The notes: generated by a model from the letters alone, not told the origin. DNA of 64,000 nucleotides from Dromiciops gliroides (GCF_019393635.1 NC_057861.1:380748815-380812814), one strand, 5' to 3'. Positions 21,756-33,856 are shown, numbered from the stretch's first letter. Numbers and translations are program-made.

Positions 21756-23398
21756 TATATAGATATGTACATATAGTCTCATTGATTGGGGGATATTTTC
21801 ACATTGATCAGGCACTCTCATTAGCCCTTGTTACAGATACAAGAAAGAAATATTTTTCTGTCCTTCAAAATACCTTAGTGTTCTTAATAGAGGGCAAGTT
21901 TGGCATCCAGAGTATATTGGAAGATAAACATTCCCCAAAGTCCATTGCACACATAGCTTGTCTTATACACAGAAATCTTATTATAAAAAACTAAATTATA
22001 GTGTTGAAGCATGGGTACTCTAATTGATAAAGTGTTTATGTCCAATATGAGCCTTTCTATCATACCATTGTACTGATTTACAAAGAAAAATCCAGAGTGT
22101 ATGGTGGATATTCATATTTATAAGTATCAACAGATTATTTTCATTCAAAATCATTCTAGATCATCATAATATTTCATTGACTAAAACTGTGATAATCATT
22201 GTGGTCTGGTGTGGCTATGTAATAAGTAGCTCATTTTAGATTATCACCACTAATAACTAGGGAATGTTTGACAGATTTTTTGCAAAAAGATTACCTAAAC
22301 GAGCATCTAGTACTATTTTGGTATGACTTCTCTGACTTTAGTCAGAGGGTGAAAGGTTGAAGTATGATTGATTATTTCTGTACTTGTCATCCCACCCCAG
22401 ATTGTAAAGTCTTCAAGAGTGAGGAGTATGCTTTTTTAATCTCTCTGTCTCCTAGCATGGTGCAAATGATTAATAAACATGTTGAAATAAATCCAACAGC
22501 ACTTTAGGTGATTTTTGCTTTATACCTTCATTTTTGGTAAGAAAGAATTTCTAGGGAGGCACAACAGATGACTTCAGTGAATACTGCATTATACCCAACC
22601 TTAATCTAGAAAAAAAAAAACAGAATAGTTGCTTTCTACAACAAAAATTTTAAAGATTGGACCAATTGCTTAGCAAGTACAGATGCCTGATGCACTAACA
22701 AATTCTACCACTTCCTGCAAGTAAATAAAGATATAAGGATTTCATTCGGCTGAGCAGGATTATATTTGATGCCAAAGATTGGCTTCTTGCACTACCACAG
22801 AAAAAGACTATTAGGTTTGTGACACATATTGCTTAAAAATAGAGATGTGTGGGTAGAGAAATACATGCTGTGACAATATGTGATCTGCTAATTATCTTCA
22901 ACAAATTTTGGGTCCAATGACTGCTACCCCAGTCTTTTGACAATTCACCAGAGGGAAATTTTGGCAGCTTGTCAGCAGGAAAACAGGAAAAATGAGTTGG
23001 GAAACACTAATAAAGGTGGAAAACAATGGCTTTTCAGGAATTTGACTCACCACTAAAGTACAAAAAAACCAAGATATGATGAGGAAAGGGGACAGTAGTC
23101 AGAGAAGATAAGAGTAGGCAAAAGAATTATAAAAATGAAAATTTCCATTTGAGAAACTTATGGCAAATATATTTGTTATTTTTTAAAGATCATATGTCCC
23201 TTTTCCTTTTGAAAAACCAAAGTATGTTTCCATGTTAATGAATGGTGTAAACATGTTAATTTTAAATAGAGAAATATGTTTTATGATCATTTAAAATTAT
23301 TTATTTAGAATGATAATTTCTGGAACACTTAGACATATACTACCCTTTTGATGCTTAGAGAAACCATTTGAGTGTAGGACATTAGAAAGAATACCCTG
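21745..23398. other. Unique sequence with one L2/MIR tail
   Basis: Around 22380-22500, GATTGTAAAGTCTTCAAGAG and GGTGCAAATGATTAATAAAC resemble the 3' tail shared by L2 and MIR. Nothing else is recognised. Confidence 0.4.
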
Positions 23399-23566
23399 GG
23401 GGCAGCTAGGTGGCACAGTGGATAGAGCACCAGCCCTGGAGTCAGGAGTACCTAAGTTCAAATCCGGCCGCAGACACAACACTTACTAGCTGTGTGACCC
23501 TGGGCAAGTCACTTAACCCCAATTGCCTCACTAAAAAAAAAAAAAAAGAAAAAAATAAAAGAAAGT
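23399..23566 (+). mobile_element. Marsupial tRNA-class SINE with target duplication
   Basis: Near-consensus copy with a 15-A tail. AGAAAGAATACC before it and AGAAAGTATACC after it form a 12-bp duplication with one difference, so the insertion is fairly young. Confidence 0.9.
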
Positions 23567-23634
23567 ATACCATGACTGAATTTGAGAAATTTATTGGAGT
23601 TGTCATTCTTCTACCAACTACCACAGAACAAGGA

Positions 23635-23740
23635 CAAGTTGCCTAATATTTCTGGTATGTAGCTTCCCCATTTATAAAATAAGATGGTAGAATGGACTGA
23701 TCTCTATAGTCCTTTGAGTTTCCAAAATCCCATGATTCTA
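23635..23740 (+). mobile_element. MIR-class SINE 3' part
   Basis: GCTTCCCCATTTATAAAATA, GGTAGAATGGACTGATCTC and CCCATGATTCTAAG parallel the MIR 3' region. Diverged. Confidence 0.45.
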
Positions 23741-24162
23741 AGTAGTTTGAAAAGTGCAACTGTTCAAATTTTTCATTTAACCCTTTCTCTTTTCTTTGAC
23801 CCTTCAAAATTTCAACCATGTGGGTACTCCCTTCACCAATTATTATCACGCAATCTATGTTTTAGATGACAATTTTAATATATTGCCATGACTGGACAAA
23901 AAACAAAATCTGTTAGCGATCTTTTTTGGTTTTGGTTTCTCAACTCAGTGAGGCAGGGAACATTCTGAGTCCATTCTTAAAGCCTTTAAAACTAGTGGAG
24001 GCATATGCCTAATTTTCTTTAAAAAATTTTTTTGACAGTTCACACATATTTCTTTATGATTAATAAAACATGTTCTTCACAAAATCCCCATGAATTAGAG
24101 AGTAAAAAATATTATTATTACAATTTTATAGATGATAAAACAAAGTATCAGAATGTTAAGAT

Positions 24163-24262
24163 ACTTTTTGGTAGTCACACTGGACCCAGAGTCAGAAAGA
24201 TCTAAGCTCAAATACAGCCCCAGACACATAACAGCTCTGGGACACTGAGCAAGTCACTTAAC
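24163..24262 (+). mobile_element. tRNA-class SINE, 5'-shortened
   Basis: CACTGGACCCAGAGTCAGAA through TGAGCAAGTCACTTAACCTG. The head is missing. Confidence 0.7.
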
Positions 24263-25233
24263 CTGTGTTTCCTTTTTTTTTTAATAAAAGTATTTTTATG
24301 ATTTTCCAGTTACATGTAGAGATAGTTTTCAACATTTGTTTTTATAAAATTTCTATTTTCAAATTTTTGTCCCTCCCTCCTTTTCCTCCTCTCTCCCCAA
24401 GACAGCAAACAATCTGATATAGGTTATATATGTACAATCACATTAAACATATTTCTGCATTAGCCATGCTATGCAAGAAGAATCAGAACAAAAAGGAAAA
24501 ATCTCAAAAAAGAAAAACAAAAAAATAGAAACAGTTTGGTTCAATATGCATCTAGATTCCATAGTTCTTTTTTTTTTTTTTTTTTGCATTTGGAGAGCAT
24601 TTTCCATCATGAGTCCTTTGGAATTATCTTGGTCCATTGTATTGCTGAAAAGAGTCAAGTCTATCACAGTTGATCAATACACAATGGCATTGATACTATG
24701 TACAATGTTCTCCTGATTCTGCTCATCTCACTCAGCATCAGTTCATGTAAGTCCTTCCAGGTTTCTCTGAAATCTGCCTGCCCATCGTTTCCTACAGCAC
24801 AATAGAATTCCATTACATTCATATACCACAACTTGTTCAGCCATTTCCCCATTGATGGGCATCCCCTCAATTTCCAATTCCTTGCCATCACAAAAAGAGC
24901 AGCTATAAATATTTTTGTACATGTGGGTCCTTTTCCCTTTTTTATGATCTCTTTGGGAAAAAGATCTAATAGTCTTATTGCTGGGTCAAAGGGTATGTAC
25001 AGATTTATAGCCCTTTGGGAATAGAAATGTGATATTTAAAATCTAAAGTGTGTGGTCAACTTAAATTAGAAGCTTTATAATCTCATTAACATCATTCCAA
25101 GTGGGCTGATATCCTTTGAAAATTGTTCTAAAATGGGCAATAACCCCTGTTGGGTCCTCATCAAATTTAGGAATTTCTCGTTTCCATATACCTAAATCTT
25201 TGGGGCTAAATGGTATATATTTTCTAAGACTTA

Positions 25234-25937
25234 CTACAACATCATTCTTACCATGGGAAGGGGTCTTGTGAAGGCAGAGGATTTTTTATCCTTTCTGTCT
25301 CCTCTACACATGACTTTTCTCTTTTTTTCCTTTTTTATTTCCTTTGTTGATGTGTCAGCCTGAGAGGCAGATGAACATTCACATTCAGGCCCAGAGCCTT
25401 CCTCCTTTTCTCCCTTTTCAATCAATTCCTTCCTTGCTACATTCCAGAGGTTCCAATAAGTTAAATCTTTGGGGGACTCAAAATGAAGGATCATTTGTAG
25501 AGTTTTCAGTGTTAAGTGGTCAAAAGATTTGTTCTTTAACCATTTGTTTTCCAGTAAGCTAGAATAATTTTTATGCCACATAAAACACAGCCTTGCTTTT
25601 GTCATGCCTGGTTGAATCAGGAGCTTATGAGAGTCCCATGCTGTGATTATTTTCTCTAAGGGGAACCCTTGTATTATGTGGTATGTTCTGGTATTCATAC
25701 CTTTCTTAGTGTTCTTAATTTCTATAGTACCATCAGTCCCCTTTTGTAATTCAAAAATTTCATCACTATAACACAAAGGAAAGTAAAAATTAAAATTAAA
25801 AAAGGAGTAGAACATTCGAATTCATAAGGACCAAACTTAAACAAAAGGTCAATCTTGACCTGCTTGAAAAGCCAGGAGAATCGGCTTAGAACACTAAAAT
25901 TTTGAAGGCTTTTTTGGTCCCACAGACCTCGGTCCAT
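25234..25937 (-). pseudogene. gag-like frames of element B (matrix/capsid type)
   Basis: Two overlapping open frames (25722-25937 and 25234-25815) lie where gag starts. The longer one has a basic, tryptophan-containing region (WDSHKLLIQPGMTKARLCF, YWNLWNVARKELIEKG) followed by an acidic linker and a lysine-rich end. Nearby at about 25085-25240 a short stretch shows the class I capsid pattern PFSPKDLGIWK, FDEDPTG, QPTWND, like the MLV PFSSSDLYNWK ... EDP ... QPTWDD segment. That pattern is what places the element in class I. It is a fossil, not a working gene. Confidence 0.6.
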
Positions 25938-26093
25938 TTTGTAAAAGGGACCAAGGCTTGAAAACAGGAGGCTAAGAGTACTTAAGAGTTAAATCAGGTA
26001 CTTAACTTAGGTGCTTAGCCCTTCAGAGAAACCCAATTTAAAGAGACAGGCAAATGTGCAAATAGGGAAAAAAAAATTCTTACCAAACTGGAA

Positions 26094-26136
26094 GATCAGA
26101 AGATTGAGGTTTAGCTTTCCTCTTCATGGTCAGCCA
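26094..26136 (-). other. Primer-binding region of element B with extended tRNA-Arg similarity
   Basis: On the plus strand GATCAGAAGATTGAGG matches the tRNA-Arg 3' half at 16 of 16 positions. After a diverged T-loop come TTCATGGTC and CAGCCA. The start TGGCTGACCA on the minus strand is the primer-site end. Organisation and spacing are the same as in element A. Confidence 0.75.
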
Positions 26137-26139
26137 AAC

Positions 26140-26645
26140 TGTGATGTCTAAAATCTAAATTGTTTGGTCACCTGAAATTAGAAGCTTTAGCACCAGTCTT
26201 TGGGCATTAAGCATTTATTAAAGCATACCAGGTATTCAAGTGGAGTTCAGAAAGTTAAGAAAAGGACTATCTAGCCTAGAGTTCCAGACTGGTCTGGTTC
26301 TTCCTCAAGTCCTCAGCCAAGAGCCTGCTTCAATCATGAACTCCCCTCAAACTGACTGTGGAAGAGCATAGGAGGTCCTTACACACTGCTTCAAGCTGAT
26401 TGGTTAGTGTCATCCAAATCCATTGGTTCACTGGACTTGAAGGTGGTCTCAAGTTAAGTTCAAAGTAAAGACTTACTTTAGCTTTTGAGAACAATACCTT
26501 CTTAAGGGCTAGCCAGGTGTGCTTGCAATCTAGTTAATTTGGAGTAGGCTAATCAGCAATCAATCATGCTCACTTAATTCAATCAGTTTAGATTAATCTC
26601 CAGGTGGGCCTTTGAATATCTGCTAAATCCTATTATTTTCTCACA
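26140..26645 (-). repeat. 5' LTR of element B
   Basis: 506 bp with AATAAA in the TTTAATAAATGC context. Its end on the minus strand is AGACATCACA, followed by GTT and the primer region. The matching end of the other LTR is at 25028-25075. Confidence 0.8.
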
Positions 26646-27745
26646 GTTCCAAATTGGACTCCAGAATGGTTGGATCAATTCACAGCTCCACCAACAATGC
26701 ATTTGTGTTCCAATTTTTCCATATCTTCTCCAACATTTATTATTTTCCATTTTTGTCATATTAGCCAATCAGATAGTTATCAGGTGGTACCTCAGAGTTG
26801 TTTTAATTTGCATTTCTCTAATCAATAGTGATTTAGAGCATGTTTTCATATGGCAATAGATAGCTTTTATTTCTTCATCAGAAAATTGCCTGTTCATATC
26901 TTTTGACCATTTCTCAACTGGGGAATGACTTGGATTCTTATAAATTTGATTTACTTCCCTATATATTTTATAAATGAGCACTTTATCAGAAACACTGGCT
27001 ATAAAAATTGTTTCCCAGCTTTCTGCCTCCCTTCTAATTTTGGCTATGGTGCTTCTATTTGTACAAAAGCTTTATTTTTTTAAATATAATATAATCAAAA
27101 TCATCCATTTTGCATTTCATAATATTCTCTATCTCTTGATTGGTCATAAATTCTTCTCCTTTCCATAAATCTGAGAGGTAAACTATTCCTTCCTCTCCTA
27201 ATTTACCTATGGTATCACCCTTTATGTCTAAATTATGTACCCATTTTGACGTTATTTTTGTATAAGGTGTAAGATATTGGTCTATGCCTAGTTTCTGCCA
27301 TACTATATTCCAGTTTTCCCAGAAGTTTTTGTCAAATACTGAGTTCCTGTCTCAGAAGCTGGAATCTTTGGGTTTAGCAACACTACATTACTAATGTCAT
27401 TTACTACTATGTCTCCTGTGCCTAGCCTATTCCATTGATCCACCACTCTATTTCTTAGCCAGTATCAAATAGTTTTAATGACTGCCTCTTTATTAGTAAA
27501 GCTTCAGATTTGGTACAGCTATCCCACCTTCCTGTGCATTTTTTCATTATTTCCCTTGAAATTCTTGACCTTTTCTTTTTCCAGATGAATTTTGTTATTA
27601 TTTATTCTAGCTCTATAAAATAGTTTTTAGGTAGTATGATTGGCATGGCACTGAATATGTAAAATTATTTAGGTAGAATTGTCATTTTTATTATATTAGC
27701 TTGGCTTATCCATGAGCAATTCATATTTTCCCAATTTAAATAGAG

Positions 27746-28084
27746 AAATATAACATATATCTATTAACATTACCAAATAAACAGACTCATAATAACAAAA
27801 TTCATTAATTAATTTATTGTTTGGTCAATCATTAAGACTCAAGTGAGATGAGAAAAAATATAACAGCTATTAAGACATTCAGAAGGGGAAAAAAGAAATA
27901 TGCATCAATAATTGAAATCACTTTATTTTACAGGTGAGAAAAATTAAAGTGCCATTGTCATTTATTCTTAAAACTGCATTAATTTATGTTTTTAAATTTT
28001 ATCCTCTTGCATATATTCAATATATAAATTAGGTATTAGGGTATACATAGTCTTTACATTTATTAACCTGAGAAAGGTCTTACT
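27746..28084. other. AT-rich spacer, nothing recognised
   Basis: No coding frame or known repeat recognised between the two L1 copies. Confidence 0.4.
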
Positions 28085-29276
28085 TTGAGGAATTGCCAAG
28101 ATAGGAAATTTCAAAGATCTATGGGTGTATACACACCTCACTCCAAAGAACTTTAAAACTTTAAAATAATGCCTTATATAGAATTCTGGAATGAAAGAGC
28201 CAAAAAAAGAAAACAAATAGGAAAAATCAGAGTGAGATATACTTCAAAATCAAGACAACTTGAAAAATTGGAAAGAGAGATCTGTGACACAGTGGTAGAG
28301 GATGGCATTGGAGTACACATGGATGAAACATCACTGGCAGGACAAAATGGTCACCCTGCAAGTAACAGCAGTTTTGGAATCTCTCAGGCAAAGGAGTGTA
28401 AGAGTATCTGGCAACTGCTCAGACAGATATCACAGAGGACCCCTGTGCTAGCTGTAGACATAGGAAGGGATGCTGTATAGAAACTCCATTTTCTATACCC
28501 TCTTCTGGATCATAATTAAAGGGTAGAGAGGAGCACTTTCAGTTAAAAGCAGAAGCTGTAAAGGGTAGTATCACTTTTGGTCACAAGAGACCAGGGACCC
28601 TGAAAAACAGTATACTTTCCAGTTCCAAGAGAACTGGACACTGAGAAATAGTATTAGTTGCAATCCCAAGGGATAAGAAGCCCTTTCTCTACCCTGGAAA
28701 ACTGAGTATAATCCTTCAAGGGAAAATGGATGTTTAAAGAAATCGAACATTTTAAAGCATTCCTTGATGAAAAGTTGAGTGCTGAATGGAAAATATGACT
28801 TTCAAATGTAAGACTCAAGAGAAGCATAAAAAGGTAAACATAAAAGAGAAGTTAATAAGTTTAAGCTATTTACCTTTCTATGTGGGAAGGTGATATATGT
28901 AATTTCAATGAACTTTAATACTATTAGGATAGTAGGTTTCTAAATAGAAAACGTTGGCTGGAGTAAATATATTATGTGGGTATAATGCAAAAATTAATAG
29001 GTGAGAAAAAGGGAGAAGGCCAAAAAGAAGGTGCAGAAGAAAGAACATTTACACTGAAGGAAAATATAATGGGGATACAAGAAATGCTTGAACATTACTG
29101 ACATCTAAATTGGTTCAAACAGGAAACACATATACATATGTATATACAAATATTTACTTGTTAATAGAAACCAACCTTGCCCAGTATGGAAATAGGAGGG
29201 GATGGTTTTAAGAGAAAGGGGGGATGATCAAAGGGAGGGCAGATAGAAGATTATAGTCAGAAGCAAAACAGACTTT

Positions 29277-29433
29277 AGAGAAGGAGAAGAAGAAGAAGAA
29301 GAAGAAGAAGAAGAAGAAGAAGAAGAAGAAGAAGAAGAAGAAGAAGAAGAAGAAGAAGAAGAAGAAGAAGGAGAAGGAGAAGGAGAAGGAGAAGGAGAAG
29401 GAGAAGGAGAAGGAGAAGGAGAAGAAGAAGAAG
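29277..29433. repeat. (GAA)n/(GGAGAA)n purine tract, 157 nt
   Basis: An uninterrupted run of purines: GAA units first, then GGAGAA units, then GAA again. It lies in the L1 inter-ORF spacer, which is naturally GA-rich. Frames through it (poly-F, poly-S, poly-L on the minus strand) are artefacts. Confidence 0.95.
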
Positions 29434-32114
29434 TAGAAAATAGGATGGAGGGAAATGCATAATTGGTAATCGTAACCATGAATGTGAATCAAGTGAACTC
29501 ATCCATAAAATGGAAGTGTATAGCAGAATGGATTAGAAACCACAATGCAACAAACTTGTTTACAATGATTACACTTGAAACAGAGACACATAGGGTTAAA
29601 ATAAGTGGCTAGAGCAGAATCTACTGGGCTTCAATCAAAGTAAAGAAGGCAGAAGTAGAACTAATGATCTCAGAAAAGGAAATGCAGAAATAGACCTAAC
29701 TAAAAGGGTTAAAGAGAGAAACTACATCTTGCTATGAGGCACAATAGACAATGAAGTAATATTCATATTAATTGGCAAAGCATACAAAGTTTTGAGGGAA
29801 AAGTTAAGTGGATCAGAGGAAGAAGTAGACAGTAAAATTATAGTAGTGGGATATCTCAACATAACCCTCTTAAAGGTAGCTAAATCTACTAAACATGAAT
29901 GAGAAAGCAGTTAAGAAGATGAATAGAATTTTAGAAAAATTAAATGGTAGACTTTTGGAGAAAAGTTGATGTTATTAGAATATGCTATTTTCTCAAATGT
30001 ACATGGTACCTTCATAAAAATTGACCATATATTAGGGCATGTAAATCTCACAAAACCAATGCAGAAAAAAATATTAAACACACCATTTTGAGACCATAAT
30101 GCAATAAAAATTACATTAAAGGGCAATGAAAGTATAATTTAAAATGAATAAACTTATAATCATTGAGATTAAGATCATGAAGAAATTTAATAACTGAATC
30201 TTAAAGAATAAGAGAGAAAATCATTAAAATTGTCAATAATTTCTTTAAATAGACTGTTAACAATGAGACAAACTTCCACTACTTGTGGAATGCATCCCAA
30301 ACAGTAATTAGGAGTAATTTCCTACCTCTAAATGCATGCACAAATAAAAGAAATAATAGTTCAATTAATTTCACATGCAACTATAAAAACTAGGAAAAGA
30401 ACAAATGCCAAAATTATAACTCCCAAAATAAAAGAAAAATTAATAAAAATGAAGTTAAAGAATGTTGAATTAATAAATAAAATTAAGACCAGGTTTTATA
30501 AAAAGTAATAATATAGATAAATCACTAGTACATATGACTTTTCTAAAAGAAAGAAGAAATCCACAATGCTTGAGTCAAAAAAAATGAAAAAGATGAATGT
30601 ACCACCAATGAAGAAGATATTAAAAGAGTTATTGGGAATTATTTGCCAAAATACATGCCAAAAAAACTGGCAACCTAAGTGAAATGGTTGGATATTTACA
30701 AAAATATAAACTGTCCATATTAAAAGAAGGAAAAAATAACTACATAACCCTATTTCAAGGAAAATAACAAACAGGGAATCAATGAGCTCCTAAGATAAAA
30801 ATTCCCAGGACCAGATTAATTTACAAGTAAATTTTTCAAAACATTTGAAGAACACTTAATCCAATAATATGTAAACTATTTGAAAGAAATAAGTAAAAAA
30901 AATCTCTTACCAAATTTCTTTATGCCAAAAAATAATGTGATTTTAATACCTATAATAGGAGGAGGATATACATAGAAAGAAAACTAGAGATAAATTTTCT
31001 TAATGAGTATCAATAGAAAATGTAAATAAAATATTAACAAGGAGATTACAGCAATATATCATAAAGTGTATACATTATGACAAGATGGGTTTTATACCAG
31101 GGATTCAGGGCTGGTTTAATATTAGGAAAGTTTTTAGCATAATTGACTATATCAATAACATAACACATGGAAATCATACATTTATCTCAATAGAGGCAGA
31201 AAAAGCTTTTGAAAAAATACAACATCCATTCCTAATAAAAATACAAAAGAGCATTAGATTTAATGCAGCTTTCCTAAAAATGATAAGTAGCATTTATTTA
31301 AAAGTAAGAGAAAACATTATTTCTAATGGGAATAAAACTGAAGTCTTTCCAGTTAGATCAGGGGTGAAGCAAGGATGTCTGTTATTGCCACTATTATTCA
31401 GTATTGTATTAGAAATGCTAGTTGTAGAAATAACAGAAGAAATAGAAATTGAATAATTTAAAATAGTCAATAAGGAAACAGAATGATGTCTTTCCAGGTA
31501 CTAAGATGGTATACTTAGTGAAGCCTAGAGAATCAAGTAAAAAAAAATATTTTAAACAATTAACAACTTTAGCAGGCTTCAGGATTCATAAGTCCACATA
31601 AAGCATCAGTATTTCCATATACTTCAAAAATTACCCAGAAAAATAGCTAGAAAGAGAAATTTCATTGAAATAATTGCAGACAAGGTAAAATTCTTCAATG
31701 TCTACCTGCCAAGACAAACTCAGGGAATATATGAACACAATTATGAAACACATTTCACAGAAATAAAAACAGATGTAAACACATGGAGGAATATTAATTC
31801 CTCATATATAGGCCAATCCTACCCATATAATAAAAACAATGCATGTATACAGAATAAAATTATATGTAATATAGAATATAATTATCTATATTCTACATTG
31901 TGATATATAATGAAAATGACACTCTATCCAAGTTAATTTACTAATTCAGTGCCATACCAACCATACATCCAAAGAATTATTTTATAGAGCTAGAAAAATA
32001 GTACCAAAATTCATCTGTGAGAACAAGTACAAGAATCAACGAAAAAAATTTGAAGGAAATGGTGTAGCAGTACTATATCTCAAACTATATTAAAAAGTGA
32101 TAATCGAGGCAGAG

Positions 32115-32124
32115 CCAAGATGGC
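32115..32124 (+). promoter_or_regulatory. YY1-type site in L1 5' UTR
   Basis: CCAAGATGGC ten bases from the L1 start, the position where L1 families carry a YY1 site that fixes the start of transcription. Confidence 0.6.
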
Positions 32125-32684
32125 AGAGAGGAATCAGCAAGCTGCCTGAGCTTTCCTTCTGTTCCCTCAAAAAGAACATTAAATCAAGCCTCTGGATGGA
32201 TTCTGAAACTACAGAACCTGCAAAGGGACAGAGAGACACAGTCCTCCAACCAGAGATAATTTAGAAGACTTCAGGAAAAGGTCGGTCTGACTTGGCCAAC
32301 AGGGAGGCACAGCCCAGGCAGCAGCCCAGCGCTGAGGGTGTCAGGGCAGGTCAGCAGGAAGCTGCGGGCCATAGCCGATCAATTGAGGCCCCTGGATCCT
32401 GGCTCAAAAATCTGGTGGCCTAGTAAGACAGTTGAAAAACCTACCTGCACCAGCCGAGAGGGCAAGTTGCCAGCTGGAAGGCCATGAACAGGACAGGCAC
32501 GACGAGGACCACTGATCTGTCATGCTCAGACAGGAAGTGCAGGGGGCGAACTGCACACACTATAAAAGCCTAAGAGTAAAAAGCCAGTCACACAGCACCT
32601 ATACCCCTGCAGAAGAAGCCCAAAACAGGGACCCTGGTGCCCCCAGAGCAGACCTCAACTTAAAAAATAAATAAATAAGCTGCA

Positions 32685-33808
32685 ATGATGCGTAAGAAGC
32701 AAAAAAGACCCCTCTCCATTGAGAGCATCTGTATCTATAGGGAAGAAGCCAACACAAACTCAGATGAGGACAATACCTTCAAATTGCCTACATGTGAAGC
32801 CTCACGAGGGAAGGTCAATTGTTCTCAAGAACAAAAAGCCTTTCTAGAAGAGCTCAAAAAGGATTTTAAAAATCAATTGAGAAAGGTAGAAGAAAAAATA
32901 GGGAGAGAAATGAAAGCAAAACAAGAAAACTATGAAAAAAGAATCAGCAGCTTGGAAAAGGAAGCACAAAGATTGACTGCAGAAAACAGTTCCTTAAAAA
33001 ACTCATGTGGCCAAATGGAAAAAAAGGTGATTAATTACACTGAAGAAAACAATGCCTTAAAAAATTCATTTGGCCAAATGGAAAAAAAGGTGCATAATCT
33101 CACTGAAGAAAACAATGCCTTAAAAATTAAAATTGGACAGCTGGAAGATAAGGAATCCACGAGGCACCAGGAATCAGTCAAGCAGAATCAAAGAATGAAA
33201 AAATAGGAGAAAATGTGAAATACCTCATTGGAAAGACAACTGATCTGGAAAACAGATGCAGAAGAGACAATTTGAGAATCACCATATTCCAGGAAATTAT
33301 TAAGGAGAACTGCCCTGATATTATAGAATCAGAGGATAAAATCATCATTGAAAGAATCCACCAATCACATCCTGAAAGAAACCCCAAAAGGAAAACTCCA
33401 AGGAATATTGTAGCCAAATTCCAGAATTATCAGGTGAAGGAGAAAATACTCCAAGCAGCCAGAAAGAAGCAATTTAAATATCATGGAGCCACAGTCAGGA
33501 TTGCTGAGGACCTGGAAGCTTCAACATTAAAGGACCGAAAGGCTTGGAATATGATATTCTGGAAGGCAAAGGAGCTTAGATTGCAGGCAAGCATCTATTA
33601 CCCAGCAAAAATGTGCATTCTCTTTCAGGGGAAAAGATGGACATTTAATGACATTGGGGACTTTCAATGTTTCCTAAGGAAAAGAACAGAATTGAATAGA
33701 AAATTTGATCTTAACATAAAGGACTTAAGAGAAGTTTCAAAAGGTAAACAGAGGGAAAAAAGTTACTTAATTAGGTTAAACTGTTTACATCCCTACTCGG
33801 GAAGATAA
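32685..33808 (+). pseudogene. L1 ORF1 (RNA-binding protein), frameshifted
   Basis: L1 ORF1p is a trimeric, nucleic-acid-binding chaperone of the L1 ribonucleoprotein. The first frame (32685-33206, 173 codons) opens with a basic N-terminus and a coiled coil containing two near-identical 21-residue units (LKNSCGQMEKKVINYTEENN and LKNSFGQMEKKVHNLTEENN). A stop at about 33204 and a frame change lead to the second frame (33215-33808), which carries the RRM and C-terminal domain (YLIGKTTDLENRCRRDNLRI, KILQAARKKQFKYHG, EASTLKDRKAWNMIF). The second frame also lacks a short segment after DNLRIT where related copies read IGLPENHDQ. Confidence 0.85.
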
Positions 33809-33856
33809 TACTCATAATTCTGGTCTTTTCCTTAGGAAACATTGAAAGTCCCCAAT
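33653..33856. repeat. 33-bp perfect inverted repeat spanning an L1 deletion junction
   Basis: 33653-33685 (end of ORF1, GGGGACTTTCAATGTTTCCT part) is repeated as its exact reverse complement at 33824-33856, with a 138-bp loop. The right arm sits precisely where the L1 jumps from just after ORF1 into mid-ORF2. Confidence 0.9.

Larger units (their letters stand above)
25028..26645 (-). mobile_element. Endogenous retrovirus B, class I (gamma-like), partial
   Basis: Parts on the minus strand: 5' LTR 26140-26645 (506 bp, TG/CA ends), primer region 26094-26136, splice-donor-like GGTAAGAA near 26082, leader, gag-like sequence about 25085-25937, and a short 3' LTR remnant 25028-25075. Protease, polymerase and envelope are not present. 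The U5 part (AATAAATGCTTAA and a TTAGAAGC box) is related to element A LTRs. It is clearly broken, with several breaks, and old. The flanks are both L1, but no clean target duplication is visible. Confidence 0.8.
24275..27745 (-). mobile_element. L1 LINE, 5'-truncated, split by LTR element B
   Basis: The 3' end with A-rich tail is at 24275-24300. The 3' UTR and ORF2 end follow, interrupted at 25027/26646 by element B, and continue to about 27745. Frames on the minus strand show the ORF2 C-terminal region (SHSPVEKWSKDMNRQFSDEE, MHCWWSCELIQPFW). It is truncated before the reverse transcriptase core and carries stops. Confidence 0.85.

Noticed and set aside
20976-21762. Frames rich in Tyr, His, Thr and Val
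   Set aside because: They come from TA/CA/GT microsatellites.
28169-28480. 103-aa plus-strand frame as a possible gene
   Set aside because: It lies in the 5' UTR of the older L1 and shows no known domain.
29208-29502. Long minus-strand frames of poly-Phe, poly-Ser and poly-Leu
   Set aside because: They are the three readings of one purine repeat in an L1 spacer, not proteins.
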